This document shows positions 7,103-13,895 of a DNA stretch of 13,895 bases, one piece after another (position 1 is the stretch's first letter; every line of letters begins with the position of its first letter). The position numbers and the translations under genes were made by a program. The stretch is from Planctomycetota bacterium (GTDB lineage Bacteria; Planctomycetota; Planctomycetia; Pirellulales; Pirellulaceae): positions 1 through 13,895 of the forward strand of contig JAJDEH010000374.1 in NCBI GenBank assembly GCA_029259935.1, written 5' to 3'. The notes beneath the pieces were generated by a model. It was not told where the DNA came from. It made no database searches and was given only the letters and a program-made list of their open reading frames with translations.

Positions 7103-8263
7103 TTACTCCTGTCTGGCCGCATGCCGCAATACTTCTTCCAAACGCGCGATCCCCGCCGCGGGCGAGAACATTTCTTCGATGTGTTGCCTAGCCGGTTCAA
7201 CTCGGTTTTGCCACGCGGAAGAATCCGCCATGGCCGATTCAATGCCGTCGGCCAAGGCGCGGCTGTCCGCCGGCGGTACGAGCTGTCCATGGCGGCCGCC
7301 TGCGAGAATCTCGCGAGGACCGCTGGGGCAATCCGTCGCCAAGACGGGAACCCGGCAGGCCATGGCTTCGACCAGCGCGTTGGGATTCCCCTCGTACAGC
7401 GACGGCAAACAAAACAGCCGCGCTTGCCGCATCGCCGGGTAGGGATTCTCGACGAACCCCATGAAGTCAACATGCTCGCTCAATTGCCGATCGTCGACCC
7501 ACTTGTGGAGATTCGCTTCCTCGGGGCCGCGACCCATGATGTGCAGCTGCAACTCGGTCCGTCCCCGTTTGCGGACCAAAACCTCAACCGCCGAGAGCAA
7601 AAAAGGAAGTCCCTTTTGCGGGTCCAAGCGAGCGGCGACCGCGATGTGAAAACGCCCGGACGCCCAGTTGGGCGCGGGCTGGTCCGCGAGCTGATCAAGC
7701 CGTTCCAAATCCAAAAAATTGGGCAGCGTGACAACCCGATCAGGCGGCAATCCATAGAAATCAATCACCGACTGCCGCAGGCCGCTGGACACAGCGCCCA
7801 CGCGAAACGCCGACCGATACGCTTGCCTTAGGAACCAGCGTTTGGCCATCCTCATGCGGCCCCCCGTTTCGCGAAGATAGTTCGCCGGGTCGTTGGCCAC
7901 GACGGAAACGCGCGGAATGCCACAGCGGTCGGTGGCCAGGGCGGTGAACATCGTCATGAAATAGTTGCGGTCATAAACGACGTCGATCTCATTGTCGCGA
8001 ATGACCCGTTGCAGATCTCGCGCCTGCTGACCCCGGATGCGGCCGGGATAATTGAAGCGCGGATAGCGATGCCGGTCCCAAAACGAAAACAGCCGCACAT
8101 CGTCCGGCAACTCCGCCAACAACTCGCCCCGTCGATAGACCACATACAGCAGCGGCGTGAACCGGGATCGATCCAATCGCCGCAAGATGCCCAGCATTTG
8201 CCGCTCACTGCCGCCGGTCGACAGGGCGCCAATGACAAATAAGGTGCGAATCGGTGTGGACAT
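7103..8263 (-). CDS. Family 4 glycosyltransferase (GT-B fold)
   Basis: A 386-residue retaining glycosyltransferase of the GT4 type. The N-terminal Rossmann-like half starts with LFVIGALSTGGSERQML, whose GGSE (17-20) is the usual acceptor-side loop of the family. The C-terminal half has VAARLDPQKGLP (209-220, with Arg212 and Lys217 in the donor phosphate-binding positions), HIMGRGPE (241-248), FMGFVENPYPAM and the EX7E motif EGNPNALVE (Glu291, Glu299). These features predict transfer of a sugar from a nucleotide donor, probably UDP- or GDP-linked, in surface polysaccharide or glycolipid synthesis at the cytoplasmic face. The acceptor and sugar cannot be read from the sequence. There is no signal peptide. 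The Shine-Dalgarno signal before the ATG is poor (only a GTAG-like stretch). The gene lies 141 bases after the EF-hand gene and 132 before rtcB, so co-transcription is uncertain. Confidence 0.93.
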   Translation of the reverse strand: MSTPIRTLFVIGALSTGGSERQMLGILRRLDRSRFTPLLYVVYRRGELLAELPDDVRLFSFWDRHRYPRFNYPGRIRGQQARDLQRVIRDNEIDVVYDRNYFMTMFTALATDRCGIPRVSVVANDPANYLRETGGRMRMAKRWFLRQAYRSAFRVGAVSSGLRQSVIDFYGLPPDRVVTLPNFLDLERLDQLADQPAPNWASGRFHIAVAARLDPQKGLPFLLSAVEVLVRKRGRTELQLHIMGRGPEEANLHKWVDDRQLSEHVDFMGFVENPYPAMRQARLFCLPSLYEGNPNALVEAMACRVPVLATDCPSGPREILAGGRHGQLVPPADSRALADGIESAMADSSAWQNRVEPARQHIEEMFSPAAGIARLEEVLRHAARQE

Positions 8264-8404
8264 GTTCTACCGAGCCAGGGAGGAGCATCGCACCGAGTGT
8301 AACGTCCCGCTCGATCCACTCAAGCCAAGAGCGTTACTCACCAGCCGAAAGAACCGTTGTCAACGGACCGTGAACAGGGCCGAATACACAAGAGCCGACG
8401 AGTG

Positions 8405-9649
8405 CTACTTCTTGCTCTTATTGGCCTTGAGCCACTCCTGCGGTGTGATGAGCCCGTCGCCATTGAGGTCGTATTTGTTGAACTCCGAAATCTTGGAGTC
8501 CGTCCAAGACGTGGCGAACTCCGACATGGCGACTTGGCCGTCTTCGTTCTTGTCGTTGCTGATAAATGCGCTCGGCACACCGAGGTCTTTCAATCTCTGT
8601 TCCGTGGTCTTCGAGACGGGTGTCTTGACCTTCAGACGTAAGTGGCTTCCCGCGGACTTGTCGCCGTCCTTACTTTGACTGTAGTTACGTGCTCCATAGG
8701 CCAGCTCGTCGATGGTAATCAAGCTGTCGCGATTGGTATTGTACCGCTCGGGATTACGCAAATTCTCCCATTCTTTCTTTTCGAGGATGCCGTCTTTGTT
8801 TTTGTCGTATTGCTTCATCAGGCTCTCGGCATACTTGCGGGCCTTGCCGGCGTCCGACACGCTCGACTTTTTCTTGGAAGAAGAAGACGAGGCTGACGAA
8901 CTGCTCTTCGATTTCTTTTTCGCCTTCTCGTTGCCGTACCATTTGGCGTACCGCTCGGCCAATTCGACCTTGCTCAGTTGGCCGTCGCCATCCAAGTCGG
9001 ACTTGAGCGGGTCATCGTTCCAACGGGCCTTCTTCATTTCCTCGCGGTCGATAAGGCCGTCGCCGTTGGGGTCGTTGCTGCGCAGCGTTTGATTGATCTT
9101 GTCGATAATTCGACGGTCGTACCGTTCTTCCAACGGCTTGCTGGAATAGAGCGGACTGTCCAAGGGAATGCCGAAGCCGGGAACGGGCGGTAATTCTTCA
9201 TCGACGCCAAAGCCCGGCACCAGCGGTTCTTTCTTTTTGTCTTTCTTATCCTTGTCGGAGTCGCGGCTGTCACCGCCGCGTGACTGGTCAAGCTTCTTCT
9301 TCAGTTCATCCAGCTTGATCGGCTTGTTGATGTCCATCCCCACGCGTTCGACCGCCCGCTGAATAAAGTAGCGGGCCCGGTCGGGAATCTCGTGAGGTTC
9401 GAGCACGCCGTTTTTGTCCTGGTCCATGCGGCTTAGCATTTCGGCCGGATCATATCGAGAACGATCCCCGCCCGAACTACCGCGGTCAGAACCGCCACGG
9501 CCGTACGGAGAACCACCGCCATACGGAGAGCCGCCGCCGAAAGAAGGGCGACCGCCGCGACCACCGAACGATGGTTGAGCCCAGCTAGGGCACTCCAGTG
9601 CCAGGACGAGCAGCCCCACGGCGCTAACAATGATTGCCTTGTTTCGCAT
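8405..9649 (-). CDS. Exported EF-hand calcium-binding protein with four EF-hand pairs
   Basis: A 414-residue protein counted from the ATG at 9649. That start gives an n-region MRNK, a hydrophobic core and an AQ cleavage site near residue 25; GTG at 9691 would add 14 residues ahead of the signal peptide and is less likely. After a Gly-rich stretch (27-61), seven canonical EF-hand loops are visible, at 76-87 (DQDKNGVLEPHE), 193-204, 218-229, 282-293, 304-315, 366-377 and 394-405. A degenerate eighth starts near 106 (DINKPIKLDE). They group into four pairs. Two spacers stand out: an acidic/Lys-rich run with a doubled VPGFG motif (about 121-161), and a Ser/Lys tract (243-264). Calcium binding is a sound family inference. 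The cellular role is unknown and may be in envelope or matrix structure. Such EF-hand proteins are common in planctomycetes. Confidence 0.9.
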   Translation of the reverse strand: MRNKAIIVSAVGLLVLALECPSWAQPSFGGRGGRPSFGGGSPYGGGSPYGRGGSDRGSSGGDRSRYDPAEMLSRMDQDKNGVLEPHEIPDRARYFIQRAVERVGMDINKPIKLDELKKKLDQSRGGDSRDSDKDKKDKKKEPLVPGFGVDEELPPVPGFGIPLDSPLYSSKPLEERYDRRIIDKINQTLRSNDPNGDGLIDREEMKKARWNDDPLKSDLDGDGQLSKVELAERYAKWYGNEKAKKKSKSSSSASSSSSKKKSSVSDAGKARKYAESLMKQYDKNKDGILEKKEWENLRNPERYNTNRDSLITIDELAYGARNYSQSKDGDKSAGSHLRLKVKTPVSKTTEQRLKDLGVPSAFISNDKNEDGQVAMSEFATSWTDSKISEFNKYDLNGDGLITPQEWLKANKSKK

Positions 9650-9859
9650 GATGCCTAGCCGATGAAACATGAGTTGCTGAACAGACTCCACCGCTCAATT
9701 CTAACGCCACACATGCCGCCGAGCTAGCCAAAATGACTTGGATGGTCGGTTTAGGGAAGAGATGCGGCTTGATATCATGATGGCTCACGAAAAGGAAATT
9801 CCCACGCTCCCGTTATCGAAGTCTGCATCAAGGCGGTAAGTTGCCAGCTCCCATCACGA

Positions 9860-9886
9860 AACGGCTTTCAGCCAATCGGAGCCGTT
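9860..9886 (+). promoter_or_regulatory. Hairpin covering the ribosome binding site of the EamA gene
   Basis: AACGGCT (9860-9866) pairs perfectly with AGCCGTT (9880-9886). Two extra G-U pairs (T9867-G9879, T9868-G9878) leave a 9-base loop. The only Shine-Dalgarno candidate, CGGAG at 9877-9881, lies almost wholly in the 3' arm, and the stem ends one base before the ATG at 9888. Folding in the mRNA would hide the ribosome binding site, so translational control by temperature, protein or small RNA is possible. The pairing is seen directly; the regulation is inferred. Confidence 0.45.
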
Positions 9887-9887
9887 C

Positions 9888-10751
9888 ATGGGACTAACCG
9901 CCGCCTTTCTGGGAGCATTTTTCTCGTCGGCCAAGGATCTTGTCAGCAAGAGGATTTCGTTTTCGGCGGACGGCACGGTTTCCGCCTTTGCCTCGTTCCT
10001 GTTCTCGCTGCCGTACTATTTGGTTTTGTTATTGGTGCTGTATGTGTGTGGCTACGAGAGTTTCGCGATTTCGGCTTGGTTCTTATTGCTCGTCGTGCTG
10101 CGCAGTTCGACCGACGCGGTTGCCGAGGGCTTCAAGATGCACGCCTTCTCGCAAGGCGATATTTCCGTCGTGTCGTGCTTCCTTTCGCTATCTCCGCTGT
10201 TCCTTTTGCTTTTCTCGCCCATCATCACCGGCGATGCGATCACGGTTTACGGAGCGATCGCGGTTTTGCTGGTAGTGGCCGGCAGCTTGCTGCTGGTTTA
10301 CCGACCCGCCGGGGCAAGAGCTTCGGTTACCAAAAAGGGAGTGATATTCGGCATCGCCGCGTCGTTGTTCTTCAGCCTCAATTCGTGTTTCGATCGGTTG
10401 GCGGTGCAAGTTGCTTCGCCGGTCTTTTCCGGCTTTGCCATGACCGTCGTGGCGGCCCTGTTTCTAATGCCGCTGGTCGTGACCCGAAAGCAACGCGTGC
10501 GCGAGCTGTCGCTGCACGCCAAACCGTTCTGGCTACGCGGCTTTTTCGAGATCGCCTATATGGTCAGCAAGCTCTTCGCGCTTCAATATTTGTCCGCGCC
10601 CCAGGTAGTGGCGATTGGCAAGCTGACTTTGTTGTTGTCGATCGTTGGTGGCCGCGTGTTTTTCAAGGAAGAACAGTTTACGCGGCGCATGGCGGCCGGG
10701 CTGTTGATTCTGGCGGGGGTGTTGGTGATTGTCCTTGAGCAAGTTGGCTGA
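9888..10751 (+). CDS. DMT-superfamily (EamA-type) inner-membrane transporter
   Basis: A 287-residue, highly hydrophobic protein with about ten predicted membrane helices, the normal size and topology of drug/metabolite transporters. Two halves repeat the same plan. The segment about 86-139 (FSQGDISVVSC ... GAIAVLLVVAGSLLLVY) matches about 232-284 (LQYLSAPQVVAIGKL ... AAGLLILAGVLVIVL), each a helix-turn-helix ending an EamA repeat. FKEEQFT (259-265) sits where the family usually has a short charged loop before the last helix. The likely role is export or exchange of a small metabolite; the substrate cannot be told. The ATG follows CGGAG by 6 bases, but that site is inside a hairpin. The gene is divergent from the EF-hand gene, sharing a region of about 240 bases that should hold both promoters. 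Confidence 0.88.
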   Translation: MGLTAAFLGAFFSSAKDLVSKRISFSADGTVSAFASFLFSLPYYLVLLLVLYVCGYESFAISAWFLLLVVLRSSTDAVAEGFKMHAFSQGDISVVSCFLSLSPLFLLLFSPIITGDAITVYGAIAVLLVVAGSLLLVYRPAGARASVTKKGVIFGIAASLFFSLNSCFDRLAVQVASPVFSGFAMTVVAALFLMPLVVTRKQRVRELSLHAKPFWLRGFFEIAYMVSKLFALQYLSAPQVVAIGKLTLLLSIVGGRVFFKEEQFTRRMAAGLLILAGVLVIVLEQVG

Positions 10752-10991
10752 CGATGGAATTCGACAGGCTGGGGGCCTTGCACCGTACCGTTGTCGATGA
10801 ACTGGTTGTAATCGACAATGTCTGCTTACTACATACAAGTCGTTTAGTCGCGCCGATGGATGCCGCGTTCATGTGCGGCCCGCCGGGAACGCGGTTAAAC
10901 AACCTTCCATCCGATTTGTGTGTAAACGACGGGCCTTCGAGCCCATCGATTTGACGGCTTCGGAGAGCCGTCCTACCGCCATCCAATCTCG
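10752..10991. other. Repeat-like intergenic stretch before the mechanosensitive channel gene
   Basis: A small frame starts two bases after the EamA stop (ATG 10754, stop at 10952-10954, 66 codons), but its product is not recognisable and its composition is not gene-like. The complementary strand reads, across about 10800-10940, a peptide containing GGPHMNAASIGATKRLVCSK. This reminds me of short conceptual proteins predicted repeatedly in Rhodopirellula-type genomes, that is, a dispersed intergenic repeat rather than a gene. That link is from memory and unverified. A perfect palindrome closes the region. Confidence 0.35.
10953..10972. repeat. Perfect 7-bp palindrome (GACGGCT-TCGGAG-AGCCGTC)
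   Basis: GACGGCT (10953-10959) and AGCCGTC (10966-10972) enclose a 6-base TCGGAG loop, 19 bases before the next ATG. A smaller inverted pair, GGGC/GCCC (10931-10934 and 10941-10944), lies just upstream. The shape fits a REP-type dispersed palindrome. With no T-run, it is a poor intrinsic terminator. Confidence 0.5.
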
Positions 10992-13895
10992 ATGAAACCA
11001 TTCGCCATGAATCAGCTAATAAGACTCGCTTCCGCCACCACCATGGTTGGCTTGGCCTTACTTTTCACCATGACGCTGGCCGCTCAGGATCCGGCAACGA
11101 GCTCCTCGGCTCGGGACAGCGGTGACGCGGAGAGCGAGCTAACCGTCGCCCAGACCGAAGTTGCATTGGCTTCGATCGAGGCCGACGCGGGAATCGAGGA
11201 TGCGGTCAAGGATGTGCTGCGGCCCAAGTACAAACAGGCGATCGAAGCGCTCAGCCTGGCCGCGGACTTTGCGGTCAAGACGAATGACTTCATGAAAGCG
11301 ATCAATACGGCCCCCACGAGAGAGGAGGACTTGCGTTACGAATTGAATGGCCTGCTATCCGTCGAAGACGCTGCCAGCGTGACGGCCAGAGGCAGTATCG
11401 AGGAACTGCAGAGAGACATTGATGCGCGGCGAGCCAAGCTGAGCGGACTCAGTAACGAGCTGTCGCAAGTGACCCGGGCGCTGGCAGCCGCCAAAGGGCG
11501 CCCCGCCGAGATCAGTTCCCGACTGCCCGAGGCCGAGCGTGATCTGGCGGATGTCCGCAAGGACTTGGCTTCACCAGAACTCGCCCAAGACGTGACGTCG
11601 CCGGGCCGGGTCGCCGACCGCCTCGTGTTGCGGGCACGGGAAAAGAGCCTGCTCAACGAGCTAGAAATGCTGAAGCAAGAGCAGTTGACCCAAGCCGTTC
11701 GTGAAGAGCTGCTTGAGGCACAAGAGGAACTGCAAACGCGGCAGGTCGAAAATGCCGAAGCAGCGCTCAACACACTCAAGGTGCTCTTGCATCCCCGTTT
11801 GACGAAGCAGGCGAGGGAGATTCGCGCCCGCGTCGATGCGGCATTCAAGGATGTCCCCCAAGGCGACCAAGCAGCGCGGGCCTTGGCGGAGGAAGTTCAA
11901 GCCCTGGCGAAGCAGTTCGACGAGCTCGTCGAAAACTTCAAAAAGGTGACGGCAGCGCAGGCCGATATTACCACCAGATTCAAAAGGCTGACCGACGAAT
12001 ATCAGGGCGTTCAGGACCAGTTGAAGTTGGGCAGTCGCGAAGGGGCGATGTCCCAGCTTCTGATTAACTTCGACCGTCGAGTCATCACCGCGAGCGCGGG
12101 CGTATCCAAAACTCAATTGCCAACTCTCGAAAAGACGCAGCTCGCGTCGCTTCAAATCGACGCCCAACGCGAAGACCAGTCGAACTTGGAAAAGCAATTC
12201 GCCGATCATGTTTCGGACGCAGTCACGCAATTGGTCGCCGTCCGACGCGACGTACTGGATAAACTTCGAACGCAATACGGCAGCTTGACTCGCGCGCTGG
12301 CCTCCTATGAAGGGAATCGGCGGTTGTTTCTGGATAAGAGCGACGAAATCAGCAGCTTTATCCGAAAACAACTTTTTTGGATGCAGAGTTCTCCTCCCAT
12401 CAGCCTCAAGACATTCACCGATATCCCGCACGGGTTTCGCTGGGAATTGTGGCGTGAACATTGGTTTGAAATCGGGCGCAGCGTGCGGTGGACGGTGACC
12501 CGCAAGCCGTTGCGGTCGACAATGATCGGCCTGGCGATGATCTTGCTGGTGCTGCTGAGGCACCGGATTCGCAAGTCGCTCGAACGGACCGGCGAGCAGG
12601 TGCGCCGGATTTCCACCGACCGGTATTCCCACACGGCCGAAGCACTGGTGTGGACCACACTATTGGCGATGCCCATCCCGCTTTCGATTGGATTCGTCGC
12701 CTGGTCACTGCAGCAACCTCCCAGCGCAAGCGAGTGGCAGCAAGACGTCGCGGGCGGCTTGTGGACTGCCGGATGGATCGTCTTTTCCGCCGCATTCCTG
12801 ATCGTGGTTTGCCGTCCGAGAGGACTAGGCGCGGCACACTTTGGTTGGATAAAGGAAACACTCGCGCCGATGCGCCGTGCGATCCGCCTGTTTACGCTCG
12901 TTTATGTCCCGTCGCTCGTGCTGACCGCCAGCTACTACTTGTTCGGAGATAGTCCGTACCACATTGATAGCGTCGGCAGAATTGGCTTCATGCTGGCCCA
13001 CGTCTGGATGGCAATTGTCTTGTGGCAACTGTTCCAATCTTCGGACGGCCTGTTCGCGACGCTGATTCGGGAGCATCCCGGCAGCCTGATCACCCGCTGG
13101 CGATTTGCGTGGTTCGCGGTAATTCTAGCGTGCCCTTTTAGCTTGCTGGTTCTGGCGAGTCTCGGTTACCTGATCACCTCGGTCGAGCTAAGTGTTGGAT
13201 TTCTCGGTACGGTGATTCTGATTGCCAGCGGCCAAATTCTTTACAGCCTAGCCTTACGCTGGTTCATGATCAGCCATCGCAAGCTCGCGTTGGCCGAAGC
13301 CATTGAAAGGCGACGCGCCCGACAAGAGGCTGCCGACTCGGACGAAGAGCAGCGAGAATCCGAAGAAGTTGTATTGGTCGATGTCGAGGAAGAGGTCTTG
13401 GACCTGGAATCCATTGGTGCCCAGACGCGCGCCTTGCTGCGAATGTTGTTTGGGCTGGGCGTGGCCGTCACGATCCTCCTGTTCTGGTCGGGCAGCTTTC
13501 CGCTGATTGAAGTCTTCCGCGAAACTCCGATCCCGCTAGTCCCTCTGAGCTTGCTGCAACTGTTTCAGGCTTTGATCATTGTGGTCGCCACGTTCATAGC
13601 CGCACGAAACCTTCCCGGCCTGCTCGAACTCGCCATGCTACGAACGATGACGATCGACGTTGGAACGCGCAACGCCGTTGTTACTTTGTGCCAGTACGCC
13701 GTGAGCGCGATCGGCATCGCTTTGCTGCTCAACGTCCTCCATGTGGATTGGGCCAAGTTCGGCTGGGTTGCGGCGGCCCTCAGTGTTGGGCTCGGCTTTG
13801 GGATGCAAGAGGTCGTGGCCAATTTCGTGTGCGGTCTCATCTTGTTGTTCGAACGTCCCATCCGAGTCGGCGACATCGTCACCGTGGAGGGTACC
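10992..13895 (+). CDS. MscK/MscM-type large mechanosensitive channel (3'-truncated by window edge)
   Basis: An open frame of 968 codons with no stop before the window ends. Residues 1-31 are a signal peptide (cleavage near TLAAQD). Residues of about 45-505 form a long, charged, heptad-rich coiled-coil segment like the periplasmic MscS_porin region. From about 512 there are roughly eleven membrane helices, the number expected for MscK. A cytoplasmic loop at about 770-805 is very acidic (DSDEEQRESEEVVLVDVEEE). The last part, WVAAALSVGLGFGMQEVVAN then FVCGLILLFERPIRVGDIVT, is the MscS-family pore helix and start of the beta domain, and it closely resembles E. coli MscK. The missing part is the cytoplasmic vestibule. 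The protein should open under membrane tension and protect against hypo-osmotic shock; potassium control cannot be judged. ATG 10992 has no clear Shine-Dalgarno; ATG 11007 is an alternative. Confidence 0.93.
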   Translation, partial: MKPFAMNQLIRLASATTMVGLALLFTMTLAAQDPATSSSARDSGDAESELTVAQTEVALASIEADAGIEDAVKDVLRPKYKQAIEALSLAADFAVKTNDFMKAINTAPTREEDLRYELNGLLSVEDAASVTARGSIEELQRDIDARRAKLSGLSNELSQVTRALAAAKGRPAEISSRLPEAERDLADVRKDLASPELAQDVTSPGRVADRLVLRAREKSLLNELEMLKQEQLTQAVREELLEAQEELQTRQVENAEAALNTLKVLLHPRLTKQAREIRARVDAAFKDVPQGDQAARALAEEVQALAKQFDELVENFKKVTAAQADITTRFKRLTDEYQGVQDQLKLGSREGAMSQLLINFDRRVITASAGVSKTQLPTLEKTQLASLQIDAQREDQSNLEKQFADHVSDAVTQLVAVRRDVLDKLRTQYGSLTRALASYEGNRRLFLDKSDEISSFIRKQLFWMQSSPPISLKTFTDIPHGFRWELWREHWFEIGRSVRWTVTRKPLRSTMIGLAMILLVLLRHRIRKSLERTGEQVRRISTDRYSHTAEALVWTTLLAMPIPLSIGFVAWSLQQPPSASEWQQDVAGGLWTAGWIVFSAAFLIVVCRPRGLGAAHFGWIKETLAPMRRAIRLFTLVYVPSLVLTASYYLFGDSPYHIDSVGRIGFMLAHVWMAIVLWQLFQSSDGLFATLIREHPGSLITRWRFAWFAVILACPFSLLVLASLGYLITSVELSVGFLGTVILIASGQILYSLALRWFMISHRKLALAEAIERRRARQEAADSDEEQRESEEVVLVDVEEEVLDLESIGAQTRALLRMLFGLGVAVTILLFWSGSFPLIEVFRETPIPLVPLSLLQLFQALIIVVATFIAARNLPGLLELAMLRTMTIDVGTRNAVVTLCQYAVSAIGIALLLNVLHVDWAKFGWVAAALSVGLGFGMQEVVANFVCGLILLFERPIRVGDIVTVEGT

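Noticed and set aside
7091..7831. Plus-strand 246-codon frame over the glycosyltransferase
   Set aside because: Arg/Gln-rich translation with no motifs, complementary to the GT4 C-terminal domain.
8354..8366. CCGTTG-T-CAACGG palindrome between the EF-hand and glycosyltransferase genes
   Set aside because: The one-base centre cannot form a hairpin loop as such and 6-bp arms are expected by chance; no other sign of an operator.
11661..12632. Long minus-strand open frame (323 codons) inside the mechanosensitive channel gene
   Set aside because: It is antisense to a frame with clear MscS-family domains, and its product shows no recognisable motif. Such shadows are common in GC-rich DNA.

Overview
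This window looks like chromosomal DNA of a planctomycete, probably from the Pirellulales or a close relative. The signs are a serine/threonine-kinase/leucine-rich-repeat membrane protein with the typical planctomycete kinase motifs, a secreted protein with many EF-hands, GC-rich genes with loose spacing, and frequently weak Shine-Dalgarno signals. This assignment is inference from gene content. No rRNA or other taxonomic marker is present. I found no tRNA or rRNA gene, CRISPR array, transposase, integrase or phage gene.

Layout, left to right. Positions 80-3919 (+) encode a very large LRR protein. It begins with a kinase domain that lacks its N-lobe, followed by one membrane span and four copies of a duplicated linker-plus-LRR module. 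A 539-base gene-poor gap (3920-4458) holds a 9-bp inverted repeat. Positions 4459-5421 (+) encode an exported DNase I-like phosphoesterase. It converges on a set of three minus-strand genes, which read in transcription order as an exported EF-hand protein (9649-8405), a family-4 glycosyltransferase (8263-7103) and the RNA ligase RtcB (6970-5579). They are separated by gaps of 141 and 132 bases, so a shared transcript is possible but not shown. A divergent promoter region (9650-9887) separates them from a DMT/EamA-type transporter (9888-10751, +), whose ribosome binding site lies inside a predicted hairpin. A repeat-like intergenic stretch follows, with a perfect 7-bp palindrome. A large MscK-type mechanosensitive channel (10992 to the window edge, +) is cut off in its pore region.

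The genes do not form a recognised pathway. Envelope functions are common: membrane LRR protein, secreted nuclease, secreted calcium-binding protein, glycosyltransferase, transporter and mechanosensitive channel. RtcB (RNA repair or tRNA splicing) is the one clear cytoplasmic RNA enzyme, and it has no archease or RtcA partner in view. I see no convincing new multi-gene system. The observations most worth checking are the decapitated kinase on a multiply duplicated LRR array, the RBS-masking hairpin ahead of the EamA gene, and the repeat-like DNA ahead of the mechanosensitive channel.
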